A DNA stretch of 20,544 bases from assembly GCA_030672255.1 (NCBI GenBank), contig DAOVGU010000149.1, positions 1-20,544 on the forward strand. Reading direction: 5' to 3'. A model generated the notes under the pieces. The model was not told the DNA's origin. It did not search any database and saw only the letters and a list, made by a program, of their open reading frames with translations. The DNA comes from a bacterium (GTDB lineage: Bacteria; Ratteibacteria; UBA8468). The translations under genes were made by a program, and so were the position numbers. Positions 1 to 8,252 of the stretch are shown piece by piece. Numbering within the stretch: position 1 is the stretch's first letter; every line of letters begins with the position of its first letter.

Positions 1-51
1 ATCTTTATTTTCCTCTACTTCTTCCACCTTCATTTCTTTTTGGGTGTTCAT
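1..51 (-). CDS. 5' end of an unidentified gene, cut by the left edge
   Basis: Seventeen codons are visible, starting at an ATG whose first base is position 51. They read Met-Asn-Thr-Gln-Lys-Glu-Met-Lys and then a run dominated by Glu, Val, Asn, Lys and Asp. A strong purine-rich ribosome binding site (AGAGGGGG, about positions 55-62) lies just ahead. The start is 12 bases past the aminotransferase stop codon, so this is the next gene of the same operon. The product cannot be recognised from so short a charged N-terminus. That it is a real start is inferred from the binding site and the spacing. Confidence 0.55.
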   Translation of the reverse strand, partial: MNTQKEMKVEEVEENKD

Positions 52-63
52 CTGCCCCCTCTT

Positions 64-1434
64 TTAAAGCTTAAAGTGCTTCATTGCCTCTGAGATACCC
101 TGGTTAATCTTACCGAGCATCTCGTCTGCCTCATCCTTGGAAAGGATAAGGGATGGGGCAATGACCAGGATATCCCCATTGTTGCGCAGGATCATCCCAT
201 TTTTCCAGCACCAATCCCTTATCCAGCTACCTATGTTGAGCTTAGGGTCTAAATATCCTCTTGTTTTTTTATCTGCAACTAACTCCACCGCCAGAAGCAT
301 CCCCAGCCCTCGAATATCACCAACAATGGGGTACTTGTATAATTTCTCCAGTTCCTGTTTCAGATATTTACCCATTGTGGCTGCTTTCTCTACCAGATTT
401 TCCTTCTCAATTATCTCTATATTTGCAAGGGTTGCAGCACAGGCCGTGGTGTGTCCACCATACGTACTGCCACTGCGGAATTCAGAACCTGGCTTCTTAA
501 ATGCTTCATATATCCTTGGTGTGGTTATCGTTGCTGCCAGGGGTATGTATCCACCGGTAAATCCTTTGCCAATAGCCATAATGTCCGGGGCAACATCCCA
601 ATGTTCACAGGCAAACATCTTGCCTGTCTTGGCGAATCCTGTCTGGACCTCATCAAAAATGAGGAGAATCCCATACTTATCGCAGAGTTTCCTTACCCCT
701 TGTAGATAACCATCGGGTGGAAGAGGGTAACCTGTATTTGAACCGGGGATAGGGTCAAGAATCACTGCGGCAATTGATTTTGGTCCCTCCCAGATAATTG
801 TCTCTTCCATTGCCTTTAGACAGATTTCTCCACAAGCATCTGGTTCTAATCCCATCCGGTAAGAGTGGGGGGCTATCACATGAATGAAGCCTGGAAGTAG
901 AGGCTCAAAATATTCTCTGAACCAGGGGATGCCGGTAGCCGAGACACCACCTAATGTGGTTCCGTGATAAGAGTATCTTCGGCCAATGATTTTGTATCTT
1001 TGACGCTCTCCCTTTTCTAAATGATATTGTCTGGCCATCTTTATTGCTGTCTCACAGGCCTCAGAACCGCTGTTGACGAAGAAACTAACCGAAAGGTCTC
1101 CGGGAGTGATTTCGGCTAATTTCTTTGCCAACTTTATCAGCGGTATTGTAAAGGTATCCACATAGTTGGGGAAGAACTCCAGCTGACTCATCTGTTCCTG
1201 AACCGCCTTTGCTATCTCATGACGATTATGGCCGCATATTGTTGTCAGTAAAGTTGCAAATGTATCCAGAAGACGTCTGCCTTCTATGTCATAGACATAG
1301 CAGCCTTCTCCTCTGGTAAATATTTTTGCGCCTTTTGCCAATTCGCTATTGCTGGCAAAATGGGGACATATATAACGCAAAGCGTCTTCTTTTAATTCCT
1401 TTATCTCTTCCTTTGCTATTTTTTTATTCTCCAT
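64..1434 (-). CDS. class III (omega-type) PLP-dependent aminotransferase
   Basis: A fold-type I, class III aminotransferase of 456 residues from the chosen start, the usual family length. Seen in the protein: NSGSEA at about 121-126 (phosphate-binding region), the YHGTT segment near 156, DEVQTG with the pyridine-nitrogen-binding Asp at 261, and the Schiff-base Lys at 290 in AIGKGFTGGY. Before the Asp is a DPIPGSNTG segment where many relatives have an EPVxG motif. The amino donor cannot be told from the sequence; candidates are amino-sugar-derived compounds, diamines, omega-amino acids or taurine-like compounds. An upstream in-frame ATG exists at 1449, but GGAGGAG lies 6 bases before the ATG at 1434, so I prefer the latter. 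It closely follows the amidohydrolase gene and probably shares its mRNA. Confidence 0.9.
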   Translation of the reverse strand: MENKKIAKEEIKELKEDALRYICPHFASNSELAKGAKIFTRGEGCYVYDIEGRRLLDTFATLLTTICGHNRHEIAKAVQEQMSQLEFFPNYVDTFTIPLIKLAKKLAEITPGDLSVSFFVNSGSEACETAIKMARQYHLEKGERQRYKIIGRRYSYHGTTLGGVSATGIPWFREYFEPLLPGFIHVIAPHSYRMGLEPDACGEICLKAMEETIIWEGPKSIAAVILDPIPGSNTGYPLPPDGYLQGVRKLCDKYGILLIFDEVQTGFAKTGKMFACEHWDVAPDIMAIGKGFTGGYIPLAATITTPRIYEAFKKPGSEFRSGSTYGGHTTACAATLANIEIIEKENLVEKAATMGKYLKQELEKLYKYPIVGDIRGLGMLLAVELVADKKTRGYLDPKLNIGSWIRDWCWKNGMILRNNGDILVIAPSLILSKDEADEMLGKINQGISEAMKHFKL

Positions 1435-1440
1435 TTCAAT

Positions 1441-1447
1441 CTCCTCC
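1441..1447 (-). promoter_or_regulatory. ribosome binding site deciding the aminotransferase start
   Basis: GGAGGAG on the minus strand, 6 bases before the ATG at 1434. The competing ATG at 1449 sits immediately in front of this site and has no comparable site of its own. Confidence 0.6.
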
Positions 1448-1450
1448 ATT

Positions 1451-3076
1451 TTAGATTTTGATTTTCATTATTCTTGCCATATTAAGACCTAATATTTTTG
1501 CTTTATCCTTCTCACTTATTCGAGCATAAAGGACAATTCCCAGTGAATAATTAAAATCGAACCAGGGACAATCCGATTCAAAGAGAATTTTATCCGCGCC
1601 AATCTGACTAACCGTATACTCTAACATTCCATTATGCATAAAAACAACATCGGAAGTACCCAGATAGACATTATCTCTCTTTTTAGCAATTTTGATGCAG
1701 AACTTTAGTCCTTCCAAGTTATCTCCGGAATGTCCCAGAAGAAAGGTTCCCCGGGGATAATCCTGGGATATTTTTTTAAATGCTTTGGGACTACTGCCAA
1801 ACTGTCCTTCTCCAGTATGTGAAAGTATTGGAATTTGATACTTTTCCGAAGCTTCCCATACAGGGTTATATCTGCTATCGGTAAGGTCACACTGGTGAAT
1901 TCGGGGATGAATCTTGATACCTTTTAAACCCAATTCTTCAATGCATCTTTTGATTTCATCTGTAGTATCATTGAAATTGGGGTTAATGACTGCAAAACCA
2001 ATAAACCTTTCGGGATATTTTTTACATAGCGAAGCGATGTAATTGTTTCCTTGATAGTGGTTTCCACCCCAAACAGCCTCTGAAGAATTTATGCATAGTT
2101 TACTTACCCCAGTTGTCTCCATCATTTTAATTATAGAGGGGAGATCTGCTCCTGGTTTATACGAGTAAATATCCGGCCCTAAATGGAAATGCGAATCGAT
2201 AATAGAAATTGGCAATTTTTCACCTTGAAATGCTAAACGCTGAATTTCACCGGAGAAATTGTATTCAGAAGAAGGCTCGGACGGAATGCCCAGTAATTTC
2301 CGCAGACTACCCCCGGCAATCATCTTCTTTTCTCTCTCGCTAATGTCAGCATAAGCGACCATTGCCATTGAACTACCAGGAATACAACCTGGCGAGAGAA
2401 GTGGTGAAACAGGTGAACCACTCAGAAGGTTGAGATGATGAGTTCCAAATATTATTCTCTCTGCCCCAAATCTTTTGCATATATCTTCAACTACACCGGA
2501 AGCGGTGTAGCTATAGCCCATATTTATGTACAAATTACTGAATCTTTGCAATAAAGGGTATAATTTTCTCAGTGACGCAGAAACAACAAACTTAAGTTTT
2601 GGGTATCGGGAACAAAGAGAATGCAAATCCATTCCAGCATACCCTTCTATAATTATAATAATATTATCTACCCTTTGTAGTTCCTTAAACAAAGGTTTAA
2701 TAGACCAATCCTCCAGACTGAAACCACAGAGAGAAGGGAATAATGCTATTGCCTTCACATCATTGGCTATTATTTCTTTAGCTAACTCTTTTGGTTCAGG
2801 CATTTCCCCGGTATGATGCGGCATAATAACCCAGCAGGGATAGAATCGATGATAACCTTTAATTTCTTCTATTAGTTTTTTGTTACCTATGGCGGGATGA
2901 TACTTTAATGCTTCCCAGTGAGTAACTAAAGCAGAATCAATTCCAAAATAATCCATCTCATCTATAAGACTATCTGCACTTAGATAACCTTTTAAATTAC
3001 CTGTACGGCGTGAAATAATGGGCTGACCTATTGTTCCATTGATATCAAAAAAGGATAAATTTCCTATTTTCACCAT
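1451..3076 (-). CDS. tandem amidohydrolase-fold protein with a degenerate N-terminal copy
   Basis: 541 residues, about twice the length of a single-domain amidohydrolase-2 (PF04909-type, metal-dependent TIM-barrel) protein. The C-terminal half (about 290-541) has the expected ligands: H296 and H298 in DSHFHLG, the KIHPR segment at 388-392, H420 in SHTG, H449 in GHSGDN, and D502 in ESDCPW. The N-terminal half (1-264) follows the same plan and ends in a similar ISExxK-type helix, but has FDINGT where HxH should be and FGTHHL where SDCPW should be. It therefore looks catalytically dead. Known for the family: hydrolysis or decarboxylation of small carboxylated substrates such as lactones. The start overlaps the stop of the previous gene by 7 bases, implying translational coupling. 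The substrate is unknown. Confidence 0.85.
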   Translation of the reverse strand: MVKIGNLSFFDINGTIGQPIISRRTGNLKGYLSADSLIDEMDYFGIDSALVTHWEALKYHPAIGNKKLIEEIKGYHRFYPCWVIMPHHTGEMPEPKELAKEIIANDVKAIALFPSLCGFSLEDWSIKPLFKELQRVDNIIIIIEGYAGMDLHSLCSRYPKLKFVVSASLRKLYPLLQRFSNLYINMGYSYTASGVVEDICKRFGAERIIFGTHHLNLLSGSPVSPLLSPGCIPGSSMAMVAYADISEREKKMIAGGSLRKLLGIPSEPSSEYNFSGEIQRLAFQGEKLPISIIDSHFHLGPDIYSYKPGADLPSIIKMMETTGVSKLCINSSEAVWGGNHYQGNNYIASLCKKYPERFIGFAVINPNFNDTTDEIKRCIEELGLKGIKIHPRIHQCDLTDSRYNPVWEASEKYQIPILSHTGEGQFGSSPKAFKKISQDYPRGTFLLGHSGDNLEGLKFCIKIAKKRDNVYLGTSDVVFMHNGMLEYTVSQIGADKILFESDCPWFDFNYSLGIVLYARISEKDKAKILGLNMARIMKIKI

Positions 3077-4422
3077 ACTTTTCTACTGTACCTTCTCAAC
3101 TTCGGGAAATAATCTTTTTTCAGGAGCTTTTCTCTTTCCGTTTCAGGAGAACCTAAATAGAGCCAGACCTTATTAGATGCTAAGGCTTTTGGTATGAGCT
3201 TCTTGATAAAATCTAAAGGATAAGTAGAATAACAAATATAACCTATACTGTTACTAATATTATATCCGGAAATCACATAACGAAGATGTTTGTCAGTAAA
3301 ACCGGCACCACTCTCTGCCCGCAGGATATAGTCAGCATAAGTATCTATGAAGGGACAGTAGATATTTCTACTATACAGAGAACCCAGGGTGCAGTGATAA
3401 TAGAGAATCTTATCTTTTAGCAATCTCCTTGTCTCCCGGATTATTGAATAGGAATAGAGAATATCATCAAAGTATACCCCATCAAAGTATACCCCATCAA
3501 AGTTATATTGTTCTAATTTTTCTTTTATCTTATCCAGGAAATCCTTTCCTTTAGCGGTAGAATAGAATGGACTCATATAAGGAATAACCTTCATCTTAAG
3601 GGAGTGTGCTTTCTTAATCACCCTTATTAACTCTCTCTCATCTACCGGTATATATTCATGACAACAATGAGCAGCATTTATTAAGATATCTTCAAAAGTG
3701 CTGACAACTTTGCCTTTCCTGGTAAGCTTACCCTGCCAGAACTCATGATGTAAAACCAAAATATTGGAATATCTCGCCAATTCTTGTATCTCATCATTTG
3801 AGGGAAGTGGCATTGGCAGAGGAGATTGACCTTCTCTGTACTCAGGTGCGTCGGGAAGACCGTGATGGGCAACTCTTTCTTCCAAAGACTGCTTGTGGTT
3901 AAATCTTCTTGGAGGAAATACAGAGACTAAGAAGCGAGAGTATCTACCCAAAGTATAGTCAATCTTCCATTCTTTAGAGGTGAAATCGATAGATTCTATA
4001 TTTCTTAAGCCCTTGTATGGGTAAAGTCCTATTCCTCCTGTCTCATCAATCAATAAGATATTACCATTCTTCTCTGCACTATAGTCAGGTAAGAAGCTTC
4101 CTGAGAAAGTAAGAGATAATTCTCCATGAGAGAAAATCTCCAATAAGGAATCGCTGTTTATCTGGAGTCTTAAGTAATTACATTCTTCTAGATCAAAAAG
4201 TATACAGGTCGTCTCATCCTTTCTTTCCACGGTTAAGTTGGAGAAACAGCAGTTAAAGTCAAGAGAGGCTATCAATCGTTCTTTATTAAGCTGTTGATAG
4301 CAGGAAATTTTACCCTTTTTACCGGACTTATCAATGATGTATTTTGCTCCGGTGGTAATTACAATTATCGTATCTTTATTTTCCTTCACACTTTTTAGTT
4401 CCATTTCATTTAGAATGTTCAT
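3070..4422 (-). CDS. unrecognised protein with a TIM-barrel, glycoside-hydrolase-like C-terminal half
   Basis: 450 residues. The N-terminal 170 or so are rich in short alternating hydrophobic strands and look like a beta-sandwich. From about 210 the pattern changes to alternating strands and helices typical of a sugar-active barrel: ILVLHHEFW near 221-229, KVIPYMSPFYS near 278-288, and the FDGVYFDG segment at 308-315, a common beta-strand/acidic motif in such enzymes. That motif is extended by an extra in-frame FDGVY copy. No signal peptide is visible, so it is probably cytoplasmic. A good ribosome binding site (GGGAGG) lies 8-9 bases before the ATG. It sits 56 bases after the dehydrogenase gene and overlaps the amidohydrolase start. 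Glycoside hydrolase activity is inferred from fold-like motifs only. Confidence 0.75.
   Translation of the reverse strand: MNILNEMELKSVKENKDTIIVITTGAKYIIDKSGKKGKISCYQQLNKERLIASLDFNCCFSNLTVERKDETTCILFDLEECNYLRLQINSDSLLEIFSHGELSLTFSGSFLPDYSAEKNGNILLIDETGGIGLYPYKGLRNIESIDFTSKEWKIDYTLGRYSRFLVSVFPPRRFNHKQSLEERVAHHGLPDAPEYREGQSPLPMPLPSNDEIQELARYSNILVLHHEFWQGKLTRKGKVVSTFEDILINAAHCCHEYIPVDERELIRVIKKAHSLKMKVIPYMSPFYSTAKGKDFLDKIKEKLEQYNFDGVYFDGVYFDDILYSYSIIRETRRLLKDKILYYHCTLGSLYSRNIYCPFIDTYADYILRAESGAGFTDKHLRYVISGYNISNSIGYICYSTYPLDFIKKLIPKALASNKVWLYLGSPETEREKLLKKDYFPKLRRYSRKVW
3466..3503. repeat. 15-bp in-frame tandem repeat (two full copies plus 8 bases)
   Basis: The unit ATCAAAGTATACCCC is repeated exactly at 3466-3480 and 3481-3495, with ATCAAAGT continuing to 3503. 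On the coding strand this gives FDGVY-FDGVY-FDD at residues 308-320 of the TIM-barrel-like protein. The copies are identical, so the duplication is recent or an assembly or replication artefact. Confidence 0.9.
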
Positions 4423-4478
4423 TTAACTTTCCTCCCTGATTTTTCTTCTTTTTTTAGCCTAATTCAATCATCCCAACA

Positions 4479-5258
4479 TTACCAAACTGTAGCTCCACCA
4501 TCAACTACCAGATCGTGTCCAGTGATGAAGTTTGAAGCATCTGAGCTAAGGAATACCACTGCCCCTGCCAGGTCTCGAGGATTGCCAATTCGCCCCATTG
4601 GAACAAGCTCGACAATCATTTGGCAGGTATCTGGGTCAGATAACACAGCCTTGGACATCGGCGTTCTCATGTAACCAGGGCTAATGCAGTTTACATTAAT
4701 GTTATGTTTAGCCCATCGAGCCGCCAACACCTTGGTGAGTAAAATAACACCTCCCTTACTGGCACTGTAGGCAGATAGCCCTGCTTGACCTTTGGCTACA
4801 ATACTTCCACAGATAGAGGATACGTTGATGATCTTCCCTCTTTTCTGCTTAATCATTACTTTGCCGATTTCTCTGCAACACCAAAATGTGCCCGTTAAAT
4901 TGACATTAATGACACTATTCCAGTTTTCTTCACTTAATTCTTCTGGCGGAATAGACGCTTCTCCAATACCAGCGCTATTTACTAAAATATCAATTCTTCC
5001 CCATCTATTCATCGTTGTCTCGACTATTTGTTTGACTTGTTCAGGGTTTGTAATATCTGTTTCTACGCTGAAAGAAGTTCTCCCTAATTTCTTAATCTCG
5101 TCCACAACTATTTGAGCACCTTCAATGTTGGTATCAACTATAGCAACATCTGCTCCTACCTCAGCTAGAGCAATACCCATGGCTTTGCCTAACCCAGAAG
5201 CACCGCCTGTGACAATTACTTTTTTCTCATCTAAATTAAAAGACGATAAAACACTCAT
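4479..5258 (-). CDS. short-chain dehydrogenase/reductase (SDR), NAD-type
   Basis: A 259-residue classical SDR. Visible: the TGGASGLG nucleotide-binding loop at 17-24, an acidic D42 at the end of the second strand (favours NAD(H) over NADP(H)), NSAG at 94-97, the catalytic N118/S148/Y164/K168 set with YSASK at 164-168, and a C-terminal ITGHDLVVDGG segment typical of sugar-alcohol, gluconate or acetoin/diol-type SDRs. It oxidises or reduces a hydroxyl/keto group on a small substrate in the cytoplasm. The exact substrate is not readable. It starts one base after the E1 beta stop codon, with AAGGAG about 8 bases ahead, so it is co-expressed with the E1 subunits. Confidence 0.93.
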   Translation of the reverse strand: MSVLSSFNLDEKKVIVTGGASGLGKAMGIALAEVGADVAIVDTNIEGAQIVVDEIKKLGRTSFSVETDITNPEQVKQIVETTMNRWGRIDILVNSAGIGEASIPPEELSEENWNSVINVNLTGTFWCCREIGKVMIKQKRGKIINVSSICGSIVAKGQAGLSAYSASKGGVILLTKVLAARWAKHNINVNCISPGYMRTPMSKAVLSDPDTCQMIVELVPMGRIGNPRDLAGAVVFLSSDASNFITGHDLVVDGGATVW

Positions 5259-5259
5259 C

Positions 5260-6237
5260 TCACTTCTCCTTCACGATTTCTTTTACCATTCCAACAATAT
5301 CCTCTACCTGAGGCACACAAGCATTCTCCAAAGGCGGAGAAAAAGGAATAGGTGTATTTAGCCCACCAAGAACCCTTGGGGGAGAATCCAGATAATCAAA
5401 GGCTTTTTCTGTCACTTGCCTTACGAACTCGGCTCCTATTCCTCCTCTAACGGGTGCCTCATGAAGGATAAGGATTCTTCCTGTCTTCTTCACCGATGCA
5501 ATAACCTTCTCTATATCTAAGGGCACCAAGGTTCTCGGATCAATTACCTCTACACTTATCTCTTTAGAAAGTATCTCTGCTGCTTCCAATGCCTGATGCA
5601 CCATAAGGGAGGTAGCAACCACCGTAATATCATTTCCCTCTTTTTTAACCTCTGCCTCCCCTAAAGGAACAAGCCATTCTCCTTCAGGAACAGAACCTTT
5701 TTTGAAGTAGAGAAGCCGATGCTCAATAAAGATTACCGGAGAATTGTCCCTGATAGATGACTTTAACAGCCCTTTAGCATCATAGGGGGAAGAGGGCATC
5801 ACCACTTTTAATCCCGGCGTGTGCACAAACCAGGCCTCTAAGTTCTGGCTATGTTGGGCGGCTTCCCGGGTGCCAGGTCCCTGTTGGGTTCTGATAACTA
5901 AGGGCATTTGGACATTGCCTCCCGACATAAAGGAGAGTTTTGCCGCCTGATTTATTACCTGGTCCATCGCTGTGGTTATAAAATCTATATACATTATTTC
6001 GGCAATAGGTCTTAATCCGGTCATTGCTGCTCCCACCGCGGTACCAATGATGGCGGATTCTGAGATTGGGGTTTGTCTTACCCTTTTTTCTCCAAATTCC
6101 CTGAATAAATCTTTGTAAACCCCAAAGGTTCCTCCCAGGGGACCAATATCTTCTCCAATGAGAAAGATATTTCCATCCCTTATCATTTCCTCTCTGATGG
6201 CTTTATTCAAAGCATCTACATATCTTATTTCGCGCAT
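5260..6237 (-). CDS. TPP-dependent 2-oxoacid (or acetoin) dehydrogenase E1 beta subunit
   Basis: 325 residues, the standard length of E1 beta (transketolase pyrimidine domain plus C-terminal domain). Seen: GEDIG at 28-32, TPISE ending at the conserved Glu60 that activates the TPP aminopyrimidine ring, the QHSQNLEAW segment at 128-136, and the C-terminal VIDPRTLVPLD and HEAPVRGG segments. With E1 alpha it should form an alpha2beta2 decarboxylating enzyme acting on pyruvate, a branched 2-oxoacid or acetoin. Its start overlaps the last 13 bases of E1 alpha, and GGAGGAGG lies immediately before the ATG. No E2 or E3 gene is in the window, so acyl transfer must be completed by products encoded elsewhere or by another acceptor. 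Confidence 0.93.
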   Translation of the reverse strand: MREIRYVDALNKAIREEMIRDGNIFLIGEDIGPLGGTFGVYKDLFREFGEKRVRQTPISESAIIGTAVGAAMTGLRPIAEIMYIDFITTAMDQVINQAAKLSFMSGGNVQMPLVIRTQQGPGTREAAQHSQNLEAWFVHTPGLKVVMPSSPYDAKGLLKSSIRDNSPVIFIEHRLLYFKKGSVPEGEWLVPLGEAEVKKEGNDITVVATSLMVHQALEAAEILSKEISVEVIDPRTLVPLDIEKVIASVKKTGRILILHEAPVRGGIGAEFVRQVTEKAFDYLDSPPRVLGGLNTPIPFSPPLENACVPQVEDIVGMVKEIVKEK

Positions 6238-7196
6238 ACCTCCTCCTTGAAAGTTTCCACGCTGGGAAGAGGACTTTCTTGGGCAAACTTTTCTGCGGCG
6301 TCCATTTCCTTGATAACCTCTGATTTCATTCTTTCAATCTCTTCTTGATTTATAATTTTTTCCTCTACTAATTTTCTCTCAAAGCGAGGAATCGGGTCCT
6401 TCGCTTTCCATTCTTCTATCTCCTCTTTTGGTCTGGTCTCGGTGATAACAAAACAATGTGGGTCCCAGCGATAGGTTCTACATTCTATTAAAGTGGGACC
6501 TTTACCAGTTCTGGTTCTCTTCACTGCCTCTTCAACGGTAGCGGAGACCAATAAGACATCATTGCCATCAATCACCTTCCCAGGGATACCATAGGCAGAA
6601 GCACGCTCTCCAACATTTGGTGTAGCGATTGTTTCGGAAGCAGGAGTTGTAACCGCATAAAGATTGTTCTCACAGATAAAGACTACCGGTAATTTCCATA
6701 ATGAGGCAATATTCAAGGATTCGTGAAATGTACCTTGGGTAGCTGCACCATCACCGAAGAAGCAGACCGTAACCTGAGATGTCTTTTTGTATTGGGAAGA
6801 AAAAGCCGCACCAATAGCAATAGGAAGACCTGCCCCGACAATCCCATTGCCTCCTAAGAGACCTATCTTCAGGTCAAAAAGGTGCATTGAACCACCCCTT
6901 CCCCTGGAATAGCCTGTTTCTTTCCCTTGAAGCTCAGCCAGTATTCTCTTGATGTCACCACCTTTAGCAATAGCATGACCGTGGCCTCTATGGGTACTAA
7001 CCACATAATCATCTTTTTTTAGACAACTACAGGCTCCCACCGCAATTGCTTCTTGGCCAATATAGGAGTGAAGTGCTCCTAAGAAGTTTCCCGCCATCAT
7101 CCCCGCTTTATAAAGTTTCTTTGCTCTTTCTTCAAAGAGGCGGATTTTATACATAGTCTTTAACATACCAATTAATCTTTCTCTATTAATATCCAT
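6225..7196 (-). CDS. TPP-dependent 2-oxoacid (or acetoin) dehydrogenase E1 alpha subunit
   Basis: 323 residues, standard for E1 alpha. The TPP/Mg motif is clear: GDGAATQG from 148, then CENN ending at 178, about 30 residues later. STHRGHGHAIAKGG at 67-80 and YSRGRGGSMHLFD at 96-108 are typical E1 alpha active-site and phosphorylation-loop segments. Family knowledge: it binds the TPP diphosphate and catalyses oxidative decarboxylation together with E1 beta. Acetoin dehydrogenase (AcoA) and pyruvate-type enzymes are not separable by eye. It starts 3 bases after the stop of the methyltransferase remnant with a poor ribosome binding site, so translation is probably coupled to the preceding reading frame. 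Confidence 0.93.
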   Translation of the reverse strand: MDINRERLIGMLKTMYKIRLFEERAKKLYKAGMMAGNFLGALHSYIGQEAIAVGACSCLKKDDYVVSTHRGHGHAIAKGGDIKRILAELQGKETGYSRGRGGSMHLFDLKIGLLGGNGIVGAGLPIAIGAAFSSQYKKTSQVTVCFFGDGAATQGTFHESLNIASLWKLPVVFICENNLYAVTTPASETIATPNVGERASAYGIPGKVIDGNDVLLVSATVEEAVKRTRTGKGPTLIECRTYRWDPHCFVITETRPKEEIEEWKAKDPIPRFERKLVEEKIINQEEIERMKSEVIKEMDAAEKFAQESPLPSVETFKEEVCAK

Positions 7197-7199
7197 TTT

Positions 7200-7943
7200 T
7201 CATAAAAGTTCTTTTTTTGCTCTTTTGATAATCTCTTTAACCTTGGAAATCATTTCCGGGTTAACCTTTGGTTTCTTGTATTTATCGATAATTTTTCTCA
7301 CTCTTTCCTGCGCCTTATTAAGTATCTTTTCCTCATCCTCTGGGCTCCATCCATTATAAGGGAAGAGTTCACTCTCCCACAGAGAGGTCTTAAAATTCTC
7401 CAGTGTTTGCTGGGTTTCAAGATAGTTTTTCTCCTTCCCAAACTTAACATCTAAGATTGTCTCAAGACCGATAGACTGCTCATCTATTTGTGGGCTTTCC
7501 AGAAATTTTAATCCTTTTGCGATTTCTCTATCCAGCAGGAGTTGAACCGGACTTAACGCAATTCCTGCATCGATGTGACCCATCCCAACTCCAGGATGAT
7601 GCCCGGTAAATGCGGCGATAGTCATTGCAACATTGGCTTTCTCCAGTGCGGTGAAAAGACCGGGCAATTTTGATGAAGTGTATTCTCCCGTACCCGGCGA
7701 GACCAGAATTCCCGTCCATTTCCTGATAAATTCACTAACGGAAAGCTTTCGAATCAAAGCATCAAAAGCTCCATAATTGACTTTCCCGGTTCTCATATCC
7801 ATTGCTCCTGTTAGCACCAGTCCTGTGAGAGGAAGTTTCGGATTTAAGCCCCTGGCAGAAATCCACAAAGCAATAAATTCAGCCGCAGTCAAAACAATAC
7901 TTCCTGCAGTTGTTACCGGCATGCTTACCCCGCTTACTCCCAT
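7200..7943 (-). pseudogene. C-terminal fragment of an MttB (trimethylamine methyltransferase) family protein
   Basis: 247 codons from the first ATG. The beginning (SMGVSGVSMPVTTAG) and the following MDMRTGKVNYG and GHHPGVGMGHIDAG segments match the C-terminal half of MttB-family methyltransferases, which transfer a methyl group from a methylated amine to a corrinoid protein. The homologous reading frame continues about 17 codons upstream of this ATG (Arg-Leu-Tyr-Pro-Ala-Lys-Val-Tyr-Ser) to a TGA near 7996, so the ATG is internal to the original gene. Intact family members are about 470-500 residues. This piece and the 5' piece together lack roughly 130-150 central residues. A weak AAAGG site precedes the ATG, so a truncated protein could still be made, but the barrel would be incomplete. 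Confidence 0.75.
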
Positions 7944-8230
7944 TGAATAAACCTTTGCCGGATATAACCTGAATACAAAGTCCTTTTGTTCTCACCCTTT
8001 ATCCCTTCGTCCCATTTTGATTTCTCTTCCCTTTTAACTTCTTCAACAAACTCCTGAACAATTCTTCGGGGAAATTTCGCCTTCCCCCCTTTATAATCAA
8101 CTATAGCCCCTCTATTCTCCAGACCCTTTAAGATCTCCTTATTTTCACAATACATTCCCAATTTCTCAAGAACCTCAAATACTCCGTTTGCCAATATTTC
8201 GATATCTCTATCCTTTAAAATCTCAAACAT
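7934..8230 (-). pseudogene. N-terminal fragment of the same MttB-family methyltransferase
   Basis: 98 codons from the ATG at 8230 (MFEILKDRDIE). AGAGGGGGG lies 9 bases ahead, which makes this start better than the upstream in-frame ATG at 8278 inside the ROK gene. The first 80 or so residues (LxxLGMYCENKEILKGLENRGAIV-type helices, then FPRRIVQEFVEE) match the N-terminus of MttB-family proteins. After about residue 85 the frame runs out of step with the homologous 3' part: the last residues (YSGYIRQRFIQWE) are read one frame away from RLYPAKVYSMG in the 3' fragment. This is best explained by an internal deletion that removed about 130-150 codons and shifted the frame. Confidence 0.7.
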
Positions 8231-8252
8231 ATTTTTATACCCCCCTCTGAAG

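Noticed and set aside
137..709. Plus-strand open frame of 190 codons inside the aminotransferase gene
   Set aside because: It lies antisense to a clearly conserved enzyme, has no recognisable domain, and is what codon bias on the opposite strand produces. The same applies to other antisense frames within ppdK, aroA and the SDR gene.
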